This document shows positions 1 to 7,532 of a DNA stretch of 37,537 nt, piece after piece. A model generated the notes under the pieces. The model saw only the letters and a list, made by a program, of their open reading frames with translations. It did no database searches and was not told the DNA's origin. Within the stretch, counting starts at the first letter, position 1. Every line of letters starts with the position of its first letter. The stretch is from an uncultured Peptoniphilus sp. (GTDB lineage: Bacteria; Bacillota; Clostridia; Tissierellales; Peptoniphilaceae): contig CABTWG010000005.1 in the NCBI GenBank assembly GCA_902488455.1, positions 1 to 37,537 of the forward strand, given 5' to 3'. The position numbers and the translations under genes were made by a program.

Positions 1-24
1 ATAAAATATAGTATAAAGGTTAAT

Positions 25-202
25 GGAAGCTGGTAGCTTCCGCTACAAATTAACCCTCCCAACTGTAGTCACCCTGAGCGGAGACGGCAACGCCGTCGTA
101 GTCGAACGGGTCTAACCTTCGATGACCAAGTATTTACAAGTGATTTTCTTTTGAAGAGATCCTTTGACTCAAAAGGCTTGAGGCTTTTTCGCTCAGGATG
201 AC
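25..202. repeat. Intergenic repeat cluster 1 (hairpin, then two facing CTGAGCG modules)
   Basis: The stretch before murA has no gene. It holds a perfect hairpin GGAAGCT-GGT-AGCTTCC (25-41), part of a recurring GTAGCGGAAGC module. Next comes a forward CTGAGCG module (68-111) that starts GTCACCCTGAGCG, carries the inner stem GACGGC-AAC-GCCGTC and ends TCGAACGGGT. A reversed copy (157-202) reads AGATCCTTTGACTC through GCTCAGGATGAC. Related copies occur at 11.2, 24.7, 28.5 and 36.8-37.5 kb. A frame read through this stretch has no ribosome binding site and only reflects the repeat. No transposase is in the window. Confidence 0.8.
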
Positions 203-395
203 TTTCTTCCTTAAGAAGAGTCAACCGAATGCTTTTAAATGTAACTTCAGTTGATGATGATCTATGTAGCATCTACAAAAAATTTAACACTTTTAAATTT
301 AATTCCAATTCTAATAAATATAAACTAAGTACACTTGGGTATATAATAAAAGATAGCAGGCTTTTACTGATATTGTAATATTTTCTCAAATATTA

Positions 396-429
396 TGATA
401 TAATTTATATAGCTCTTATGAGCTTTTTT
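396..429 (+). promoter_or_regulatory. murA promoter (extended -10) with hairpin at the predicted 5' end
   Basis: TGATATAAT (396-404) is a perfect extended -10 element. The -35 is poor: TTGTAA at 373-378 lies 20 bp upstream. The predicted start near 411 coincides with a small hairpin, AGCTC-TTAT-GAGCT (411-424), followed by a run of T. The hairpin could stabilise the 5' end of the long operon transcript or act as a weak attenuator. The -10 is clear; the hairpin's role is inference. Confidence 0.5.
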
Positions 430-457
430 ATTTTAAAAATTATGCTAGGAGATATAT

Positions 458-1708
458 ATGGAAAGAATTTACGTTAAAAACTCAGGACCTTTAAATGGTA
501 CTGTTAAGGTTTCAGGTGCTAAAAACGCAGCGCTACCTATACTTGCTGCCACAATACTTGGAACTACGGAGACTATTTTAGAGGGCGTGCCTGATTTAAA
601 AGATATAAGCATCATGATCGAGGTTATAAAAAGCCTTGGGGTCGAGGTGGAGCACCTTGGAAGACACACTCTTAAAATAAATGCAAAAAATCTCAATGCT
701 TATGAAACCAGCTATGAGCTTATGAGCAAGATGAGAGCGTCCTCTGTGGTTATGGGGCCACTTCTTGCGCGCATGAGGAAGGTGGTAAATCCTCTTCCTG
801 GAGGCTGTAATATAGGCGCAAGACCAATCGATCTTCACTTAAAGGGATTTAGAGCTTTAGGTATAGATATTTTGGAAGAGCCTGGCAAGATCACAGCTAC
901 TGCAGACAAACTCATAGGATCTACTATCTACTTAGACTTTCCTTCTGTGGGAGCTACTCAAAATATTATGATGGCGGCTACAATGGCTGACGGAGAGACC
1001 ATTATTGAAAATGCTGCTATGGAACCTGAAATCGTAGATCTTGCTTCATTTTTAAACAAGATGGGCGCAAAGATCATGGGTGCTGGTACTTCTAGCATTA
1101 GAATAAAAGGTGTAGACAGTCTAAAGGGAGCGACTCACCAAATCATTCCGGATAGAATCGAAGCTGGTACCTTTATGGTGGCGGCGGCTATGACTGGCGG
1201 CGATGTCTTGGTAGAAAACTGTATTCCTTCTCATATGAAGCCTGTAATTGCGAAACTTATTGAGGCTGGTGCCGATGTTGAAGTAAACGATGACTCTGTA
1301 AGGGTAAAGGGTAACAAAATTATAAATCCTTTAGATATTAAGACTCTTCCATATCCTGGTTTTCCAACGGATATGCAAGCTCAATTCATGGCGCTTATGA
1401 CCATTGCAAATGGAACCTGTGTCATGAAGGAGACTGTATTTGAAAATAGATTTATGCACGCTGATGAACTTGCGAAAATGGGTGCAAATATTAATGTTAT
1501 AGATAGAGAAGCTATCGTTAAAGGCACTAGAAGTCTAGTTGGCACAGAGGTTGAAGCCACTGATCTAAGAGCTGGAGCTGCGCTTATTATAGCTGGTCTC
1601 GTTGCAGAAGGCACAACTTCGATTTCAAACATTTACCATATCGATCGTGGGTATGAAAGTATAGAAGAGAAATTCACAGCACTAGGTGCAAATATCACTC
1701 GTAAATAG
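458..1708 (+). CDS. murA: UDP-N-acetylglucosamine 1-carboxyvinyltransferase (MurA)
   Basis: This enzyme catalyses the first committed step of peptidoglycan synthesis in the cytoplasm, transferring enolpyruvate from PEP to UDP-GlcNAc. The 416-residue length is typical of the EPSP synthase/MurA fold. The AKNAALP motif near residue 21 carries the conserved Lys-Asn pair, and the catalytic loop PGGCNIGARP contains Cys117, the fosfomycin-sensitive cysteine. The ATG follows AGGAG at good spacing. It is the first gene of a long plus-strand unit: the binding-protein gene starts 10 bp after its stop. Many Firmicutes carry two MurA paralogues, and sequence alone does not say whether this is the only one here. 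Confidence is very high. Confidence 0.97.
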   Translation: MERIYVKNSGPLNGTVKVSGAKNAALPILAATILGTTETILEGVPDLKDISIMIEVIKSLGVEVEHLGRHTLKINAKNLNAYETSYELMSKMRASSVVMGPLLARMRKVVNPLPGGCNIGARPIDLHLKGFRALGIDILEEPGKITATADKLIGSTIYLDFPSVGATQNIMMAATMADGETIIENAAMEPEIVDLASFLNKMGAKIMGAGTSSIRIKGVDSLKGATHQIIPDRIEAGTFMVAAAMTGGDVLVENCIPSHMKPVIAKLIEAGADVEVNDDSVRVKGNKIINPLDIKTLPYPGFPTDMQAQFMALMTIANGTCVMKETVFENRFMHADELAKMGANINVIDREAIVKGTRSLVGTEVEATDLRAGAALIIAGLVAEGTTSISNIYHIDRGYESIEEKFTALGANITRK

Positions 1709-1718
1709 GAGGTAAAAA

Positions 1719-3242
1719 TTGAAAAAGAAATTATTATTAATTGCTTTTGGACTAATACTTATCTTGACAGGTTGCCAAGGTGGTAAAGAAGCAAGTACAA
1801 ACACATTTACAGTTGCTGTTTCAGCGGATGCTACATCCCTTGACCCAACCAACTTCAACGACAATTATTCAGAAAATGTTATGAAGCAAATCTTCGACAC
1901 TCTATTACAAAAATCATCTGATGGAACTCTTGTAAATGGACTTGCTGAATCCCTTGAAAGACCTGATGACAAGACCATCGTGGTTAAGATTAGAGAAGGA
2001 GTTAAATTCTCAAATGGAGATCCTCTAACTGTTGAAGATGTAATCTTCTCACTTAAGAGAATTGCTGAATCTGACCAATACGGATACATCTACAAAAACG
2101 TAGACAAGGATAATCTAAGAAAGATAGATGATACTACTTTAGAAATTAAACTTATAGAACCTGATGCTACAATCCTAGAAGCTCTTGCTCACCCAGCAAG
2201 CAGTATTATTTCACAAAAAGATTTAGAAGAAAAAGGCGATAAGTTCGGCGAAAATCCTATTGGAACTGGACCATTCGTACTTGATAAATGGACTAAGCTA
2301 GATTCAGTTACTTTTAAAAGAAATGAAAATTACTGGGGAGAAAAACCAAGTATAGAAACTTTGGTGTTTAGAGTTATACCAGAAGCTTCTCAAAGAGTTA
2401 TTGAACTTGAAAGTGGAAGTGTTGATATGGCTTTTGATATTGCTCCAAACGATATTAAGAAGGTTGAAGACAATCCTGATCTTAAGCTTGAAAGAACTCT
2501 TGATAACTCTGTTCACTTCGTATCATTTAACACAGTTAAGCCACCATTTGATAATCCTAAGGCTAGACTTGCTCTAACCAAGGCGATAGACATGGATACA
2601 ATCGTTAAGACTGTGTACCAAGGTGTTGGAAGACGTGCAACTTCTAACGTAAACCCTAACTTCAAGTACTCAATAGCAGATTCTATAGAACCTACCAAGG
2701 TAGACAAGGAAGAAGCGAAGAAATTATTTGAAGAAGCTGGCATGACTGAAGGCACAACTATAAAGATCTATGTTAATGACAATCAACAAAGAAACGACGT
2801 TGCTCAAATGATGAAGGAACAACTTACAGAATACGGAATCAACCTTGAAATCGTAAAACTTGAATGGGGAGCAATGGTAGAAGCAATAAAGAATAAGGAA
2901 AACGACCTATTCATTATGAGCTGGACCCCTGCAGAAGACACTCACTACGAGTTCTATCAACCATTCCATAGCGATGGAAAAGGTAACGGACCTAACTTCA
3001 ACGATTATGGAAACCCTGCACTAGATGCACTTATCGATGCAGGAGCTCGTGAATTTGACGATGCAAAACGTGGAGCTATCTACAAAGAAGCTCAAGAACT
3101 TGTAAACAAAGAACTACCATGGATGTACATCTGCTACGGTGAGACAGTGGTAGGTATGAAAAAGAACGTAACAGGCTTTGAAATTGCGCCAACATACGCA
3201 CAAAGATTTGCAAAAATTGGATTCGAAGCTGTAGAAAAATAA
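1719..3242 (+). CDS. Peptide ABC transporter substrate-binding lipoprotein (family 5)
   Basis: This is the extracellular binding component of a peptide/nickel-type importer. The start codon is TTG, chosen because AGGAGGT lies just upstream and the N-terminus MKKKLLLIAFGLILILTGC is a lipoprotein signal with lipobox LTGC; the mature lipoprotein begins at Cys19. The body, about 490 residues, has the family 5 pattern, including the early ADATSLDPTNF stretch and the NPIGTGPFVLDKW segment near residue 186. It is followed by a strong hairpin and then the two permease and two ATPase genes. Ligand specificity (oligopeptide, dipeptide or other) cannot be read from the sequence, so I give no Opp/Dpp symbol. 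Confidence 0.93.
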   Translation: MKKKLLLIAFGLILILTGCQGGKEASTNTFTVAVSADATSLDPTNFNDNYSENVMKQIFDTLLQKSSDGTLVNGLAESLERPDDKTIVVKIREGVKFSNGDPLTVEDVIFSLKRIAESDQYGYIYKNVDKDNLRKIDDTTLEIKLIEPDATILEALAHPASSIISQKDLEEKGDKFGENPIGTGPFVLDKWTKLDSVTFKRNENYWGEKPSIETLVFRVIPEASQRVIELESGSVDMAFDIAPNDIKKVEDNPDLKLERTLDNSVHFVSFNTVKPPFDNPKARLALTKAIDMDTIVKTVYQGVGRRATSNVNPNFKYSIADSIEPTKVDKEEAKKLFEEAGMTEGTTIKIYVNDNQQRNDVAQMMKEQLTEYGINLEIVKLEWGAMVEAIKNKENDLFIMSWTPAEDTHYEFYQPFHSDGKGNGPNFNDYGNPALDALIDAGAREFDDAKRGAIYKEAQELVNKELPWMYICYGETVVGMKKNVTGFEIAPTYAQRFAKIGFEAVEK

Positions 3243-3243
3243 T

Positions 3244-3273
3244 AGAAAGAGGGGACATCCCCTCTTTTCTTTA
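3244..3273 (+). terminator. Hairpin between the binding-protein and permease genes
   Basis: AAAGAGGGG-ACAT-CCCCTCTTT followed by T residues sits directly after the binding-protein stop. Such intra-operon hairpins usually cause partial termination or protect the upstream mRNA from 3' decay, so more binding protein than permease is made. That role is inference from position. Confidence 0.6.
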
Positions 3274-3287
3274 AATAAAGGTGAATT

Positions 3288-4211
3288 ATGACTAAACGCG
3301 TACTTAAAAGAATACTACTACTTATTCCTACAGTCATAGGAGTAAGTTTTATAGTTTTTCTTCTCTTTTACTTGAGTCCCGGGGACGCCGCCCTTGCAAA
3401 GGCTGGACCAAACGCCCCTAAGGAAGTAATCGAAGCCTTAAGAGAAAATATGGGGCTAAACGATCCATTCCTTGCTCAATACTTAAGATTTTTAAAAGGA
3501 CTGCTATTTCATTTTGATTTAGGAACTTCATATATTTCCGGTTCAAGTGTTACAAAGACTCTTCTTGCAGTATTTCCAAACACACTTAAACTTACAGGAT
3601 TTTCGCTATTAATTGCGGTGTTTTTTGGAATCCTCCTTGGAGTTTTATCAGCTGTTAAAAGAGGCACATTTGTAGACAAGCTTGTTATGATAATTTCCAT
3701 GGTGGGAATCGCTATGCCAATATTCTGGACAGGGATTTTACTTATTTTACTTTTCTCTGTAAGGCTTAGATGGCTTCCACCATCTGGATTTTCAAGCTTC
3801 AAGGCTATGCTTATGCCTGCATTTGCACTGGGACTTCAATCATCGGCAATTATAATGAGGATGACGAGATCATCTATGCTAGAAGTTTTAAATCAAGACT
3901 ATATAGAAACTGCCAATGCAAAAGGGCTTAAAAAACAAAAGATAATCTTTGTTCACGCCCTTAAAAATGCGATGATTCCAATCATAACAACTATCGGTCT
4001 ACAAGCTGGTGGACTTCTTGGTGGATCTGTCTTAACAGAAACTGTATTTTCAATTCCAGGAATTGGGAGACTTATGGTGGAATCAATAAAGACCAGGGAT
4101 CTTCCAGTGGTCTTAGGTGGAGTTATTTTAATCTCCATCTGTTATAGTCTTATAAGTATTATCGTGGATATTTTATACGGATTTATAGATCCTAGAATAG
4201 GTAGGAGTTAG
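3288..4211 (+). CDS. Peptide ABC transporter permease, DppB/OppB type
   Basis: This is the first integral membrane subunit of the importer. The 307 residues start with the typical MTKRVLKRILLLIPTVIGV membrane segment, followed by FIVFLLFYLSPGD. An extracytoplasmic loop and five further helices follow. The EAA-type loop contacting the ATPases is seen in the stretch with DYIETANAKG (about residues 205-214), and the C-terminus ends GFIDPRIGRS, as is usual in this family. AAAGGTG precedes the ATG. The next permease starts one base after its stop, so translation is probably coupled. Confidence 0.93.
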   Translation: MTKRVLKRILLLIPTVIGVSFIVFLLFYLSPGDAALAKAGPNAPKEVIEALRENMGLNDPFLAQYLRFLKGLLFHFDLGTSYISGSSVTKTLLAVFPNTLKLTGFSLLIAVFFGILLGVLSAVKRGTFVDKLVMIISMVGIAMPIFWTGILLILLFSVRLRWLPPSGFSSFKAMLMPAFALGLQSSAIIMRMTRSSMLEVLNQDYIETANAKGLKKQKIIFVHALKNAMIPIITTIGLQAGGLLGGSVLTETVFSIPGIGRLMVESIKTRDLPVVLGGVILISICYSLISIIVDILYGFIDPRIGRS

Positions 4212-4212
4212 T

Positions 4213-5046
4213 ATGGAAACTTTAAAACAATTTAGAAAATCAAGGGTTTCAAGGATTGCACTGGATCTCTTGGTAATTATAATCCTTCTTGCAATATTTG
4301 CAGACTATGTAGCTCCATATACTTTTTCTGAGCAACATCCAGAAGTAGCCTTTACTTCTCCAAATATAAAAAACTTAATGGGAACCGACAATTTTGGAAG
4401 AGATATCTTCTCAAGGATTATCTACGGGGCCAGGATTTCTCTTAAGATCGGATTTATATCTGTAATCATAGCAGGAGCAATAGGGACAATAATAGGAGCA
4501 TTTGCAGGATATTTCGGCAAGACCTTTGACAAAATCGTCATGAGAATTATGGACATAGTCCTTTCAATTCCATCTCTAGTACTTGCAATTGCAATAGCTG
4601 CATCCCTTGGAAATGGAATGAAAAATCTAATCATAGCAGTTAGTCTTTCATCTGTGCCAAGGTATGCTCGTATAGTTAGATCGACAGTCCTTTCACTGAA
4701 AGAAAAAGAATTTATCGAATCTGCCAGAGTTTCTGGAGCAAGTCACATGAGAATTCTCTTTGTGCACATACTTCCTAACTGTGTCGCACCGATAATTGTA
4801 GAAGCGACCATCGGAGTTGGTACATCGATACTATCAGCTGCATCCCTTTCATTTATAGGTATGGGTGTAATTCCACCTAATCCTGAATGGGGCTCCATGC
4901 TTTCTGAATCTCGTATGTATTTTAGAGATTATCCTTACATGTCTATGTTTCCTGGACTTGCAATAGCTATTACTATCCTACTTTTAAATATTGTAGGCGA
5001 CGGACTTAGGGATGCAATGGATCCAAAACTAAGGAGGGCAAAATGA
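4213..5046 (+). CDS. Peptide ABC transporter permease, DppC/OppC type
   Basis: This is the second membrane subunit, pairing with the DppB-type protein. It has 277 residues with an N-terminal helix and then the GTDNFGRDIFSRIIYGAR motif near residue 56 that marks this permease subfamily. Five more membrane segments follow, with an EAA-like loop around EFIESARVSGASHMRI. The C-terminus LNIVGDGLRDAMDPKLRR is also typical. It overlaps the downstream ATPase gene by 4 bases, as expected for a coupled operon. Confidence 0.93.
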   Translation: METLKQFRKSRVSRIALDLLVIIILLAIFADYVAPYTFSEQHPEVAFTSPNIKNLMGTDNFGRDIFSRIIYGARISLKIGFISVIIAGAIGTIIGAFAGYFGKTFDKIVMRIMDIVLSIPSLVLAIAIAASLGNGMKNLIIAVSLSSVPRYARIVRSTVLSLKEKEFIESARVSGASHMRILFVHILPNCVAPIIVEATIGVGTSILSAASLSFIGMGVIPPNPEWGSMLSESRMYFRDYPYMSMFPGLAIAITILLLNIVGDGLRDAMDPKLRRAK

Positions 5047-6005
5047 TTTTATCTATTGAAGATTTAAGCGTAAGTTTTAAAACCGACTCTTCTTGGTTAA
5101 AAGTGGTGGACAAGGTAAGCCTCGAAATTCCAGAGAAGAAGACAGTGGCACTGGTTGGAGAATCAGGTTGTGGCAAATCTGTAACTGCCAAATCAATACT
5201 TAGGCTTATGGACAGAAGAAATTCTAAAATCGAAGGAAGAATAGAATTTTTAGGCGAAAATTTACTGGATAAATCAGATGAAGAACTGAGAAAGATAAGG
5301 GGAAGAGAGATATCCATGATCTTTCAAGAACCGATGACATCTCTAAATCCTGCCTTGAGGGTTGGGTACCAAATGGATGAAGTCTTCAAAACCCATTTCA
5401 ATATGGATAAGGAAGAAGCGAAGAAAAAATCCATAGAGATGATAGAAAAAGTTGAGATTAGAAATCCGGAGAAGGTTTATAAAAGCTATCCTTTTGAACT
5501 TTCTGGAGGGATGAGACAGAGAATCATGATTGCTATGGCACTATCTGCCAATCCAAAACTTTTGATTGCAGACGAACCGACTACAGCCTTGGATGTTACC
5601 ATTCAGGCAGAAGTTCTAAAACTAATGGTGAATTTAAAAAGGGACTACAACACCTCAATCCTATTTATAACCCACGACCTTGGGGTTGTGGCAGAGATTG
5701 CGGACTATGTTGTAGTTATGTATGCTGGCAAGGTTATAGAATCTGGCCCGGTGGAAGATATATTTAAAAATCCAAAGCATCCTTATACCATCGGACTTAT
5801 GAAATCTCGTCCGGTTATCGGCACCGATCAAAAGACTCTCTACAATATTCCTGGTTCTGTTCCTAGTCCAAAAGACTTCAGTGACAACTGTAGATTCCAT
5901 TCCAGATGCCCAAAGGAGATGGATATTTGCAAATGGCAAATGCCGAGAGAAGTTGGAGACCTTCACAAGGTAAGCTGTTTTTTATATGGTGATGAAGATG
6001 AGTAA
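5043..6005 (+). CDS. Peptide ABC transporter ATPase, DppD/OppD type
   Basis: This is one of two nucleotide-binding subunits that power the importer at the inner face of the membrane. Walker A is GESGCGKS near residue 39, the signature is LSGGMRQR, and Walker B is LLIADEPTTALD. The C-terminal extension has a cysteine cluster (CRFHSRCPKEMDIC, then a further Cys). In the oligo/dipeptide ATPase family this region can bind an iron-sulfur cluster; that is known for DppD-type proteins and inferred here. The 320-residue length is normal. It starts inside the permease stop codon and its end overlaps the next ATPase gene. Confidence 0.94.
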   Translation: MILSIEDLSVSFKTDSSWLKVVDKVSLEIPEKKTVALVGESGCGKSVTAKSILRLMDRRNSKIEGRIEFLGENLLDKSDEELRKIRGREISMIFQEPMTSLNPALRVGYQMDEVFKTHFNMDKEEAKKKSIEMIEKVEIRNPEKVYKSYPFELSGGMRQRIMIAMALSANPKLLIADEPTTALDVTIQAEVLKLMVNLKRDYNTSILFITHDLGVVAEIADYVVVMYAGKVIESGPVEDIFKNPKHPYTIGLMKSRPVIGTDQKTLYNIPGSVPSPKDFSDNCRFHSRCPKEMDICKWQMPREVGDLHKVSCFLYGDEDE

Positions 6006-6918
6006 TATTCTAGAAGTAAGAGACTTGACCATGGTGTTTAAATCCAAGGGCAGTGAAGTCCGTGCAGTTGACGGAGTCTCTTTTGATTTAAAAGAAAATG
6101 AAACATTGGCAATAGTTGGGGAAAGTGGATCTGGCAAAAGTACCATTGCAAGATGCATCATGAACCTCTACGAAGGAATAGAAGGCAAGGCTTTCTACAT
6201 GGGCAAAAATATCTACGAAATGACAAAGATTGAAGAAGTGGAGTACAGAAAACAGGTTCAGATGATATTCCAAGATCCGTATTCATCTCTAAATCCTAGG
6301 ATGAAAACGGGACAGATAGTCGGCGAAGGAGCTAGAAATATAAGTGGACTTAGAGGCAAGGAACTTAAAGAGAGAGTGCTTGAAACTATGGAACTTTCTG
6401 GACTTAGTAGCTTTACCTATGACAGATATCCCCACGAGTTTTCAGGAGGACAGAGACAGAGAATCGCAATAGCAAGAGCACTGGCACCTCATCCAAGACT
6501 CATAATAGCAGATGAGCCTACATCAGCATTAGACGTTTCGATCCAAGCCCATATAATAAATCTATTGAACGAGCTAAAGGAAAAGATGAATCTCTCCATG
6601 ATATTTATTTCCCACGACCTAGCAGTTGTGGAACATGTAGCAGATAGAGTTGCTGTTATGTATCACGGAAAGATAGTAGAGATTGCAAAGACAAAGGAAA
6701 TATTTGAAAATCCGGTACATCCGTATACGAGAAGGCTCCTTTCAGCAATTCCTAAACAAAATCCTTGGGACGAAAAGATAGAGCTCGAGGACAATTCAGA
6801 AGTCCTTGGGAAATTAAAAGAAAATTGTAAGCACAGAGTAAACTGCAGTGGAAAGAATAGTAAAAACTGCCTAGTAGAAGTGGAAGAAGGCCACTTTGTA
6901 TCCTGCAATGAAGGATAG
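5998..6918 (+). CDS. Peptide ABC transporter ATPase, DppF/OppF type
   Basis: This is the second ATPase subunit. Walker A is GESGSGKST, the signature FSGGQRQR and Walker B LIIADEPTSALD. The C-terminal extension again carries several cysteines (CKHRVNCSGKNSKNC, then a last one near the end). Three in-frame ATGs lie at 5986, 5992 and 5998. I take the last, giving MSNILEVRDL, because GGTGAT lies just upstream and family members begin near this point; the earlier starts add only four residues. It overlaps the DppD-type gene by 8 bases and the next gene by 11. Confidence 0.92.
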   Translation: MSNILEVRDLTMVFKSKGSEVRAVDGVSFDLKENETLAIVGESGSGKSTIARCIMNLYEGIEGKAFYMGKNIYEMTKIEEVEYRKQVQMIFQDPYSSLNPRMKTGQIVGEGARNISGLRGKELKERVLETMELSGLSSFTYDRYPHEFSGGQRQRIAIARALAPHPRLIIADEPTSALDVSIQAHIINLLNELKEKMNLSMIFISHDLAVVEHVADRVAVMYHGKIVEIAKTKEIFENPVHPYTRRLLSAIPKQNPWDEKIELEDNSEVLGKLKENCKHRVNCSGKNSKNCLVEVEEGHFVSCNEG

Positions 6919-7528
6919 ATTAGAAGACACACTTCCAATGGATGAAGTGGAGAGGAAATTAAACGAAGAGCTTCAAATGGAAAATTTGAAAGCAGAAGAG
7001 GAAGATTTAGAATATTCGGAGGAGATCTTAGAGGATTACGAAGAGAGATCTAAATTTAAAAAGAAGAAAAAGAAGAAGAAAAGGCTCAAGAGAAATAGTT
7101 ACGACAACGACGAATATTTAGAAGATCCAGACGATGAGTATACTTACTACGATGACGACGATGAATATGAGTACTATAGAAAACCAAAACGAAGAAGAGG
7201 ATTTAGACCGTTTCGTGTATTGGCGGATATATTTTCATTCTTCTCAAACGGCATCAAACTTATATTCCTCATAATAAAACTGGCGATTCTCGTGTTTTTA
7301 CTATACTGTGGCTACAGCTACTACACAACAAAGACCATTCCATTTGTAACAAACTACATTAACGAAAAGAAAATGCAGACAGAAGAGTATATAAAGGAAA
7401 AAGTTGCAGAAACCATAGAAGTACCAAAGGAACTATTTAAAATAAAATCGGTTAAAAAGATAGATGGAGGCGTAGAAGTCGAGTACGTCTACAAAGGTAA
7501 AGAAAGTAAAATAAAATTAGCGAAGTGA
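6908..7528 (+). CDS. Hypothetical charged single-pass membrane protein
   Basis: I do not recognise this protein. From the ATG at 6908 it has about 206 residues in four parts: an acidic, Glu-rich N-terminus likely to form a coiled coil (about 1-48); a nearly pure lysine tract (about 51-60); an Asp/Tyr-rich segment (about 66-91) and a basic patch; then one hydrophobic segment (about 117-140) and a C-terminal domain of about 65 residues with K-D-G-G-V-E-V-E-Y-V-Y-type strands. No signal peptide precedes the charged region, so the N-terminus is probably cytoplasmic. A TTG at 6896 is a less likely start. It lies between the importer ATPase gene and recD2, four bases before recD2. The lysine tract is encoded by an A-rich run that could favour slippage. 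Confidence 0.7.
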   Translation: MKDRLEDTLPMDEVERKLNEELQMENLKAEEEDLEYSEEILEDYEERSKFKKKKKKKKRLKRNSYDNDEYLEDPDDEYTYYDDDDEYEYYRKPKRRRGFRPFRVLADIFSFFSNGIKLIFLIIKLAILVFLLYCGYSYYTTKTIPFVTNYINEKKMQTEEYIKEKVAETIEVPKELFKIKSVKKIDGGVEVEYVYKGKESKIKLAK

Positions 7529-7532
7529 TACT

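Noticed and set aside
1..300. Insertion sequence
   Set aside because: No transposase frame or paired terminal inverted repeats; only short non-coding modules.
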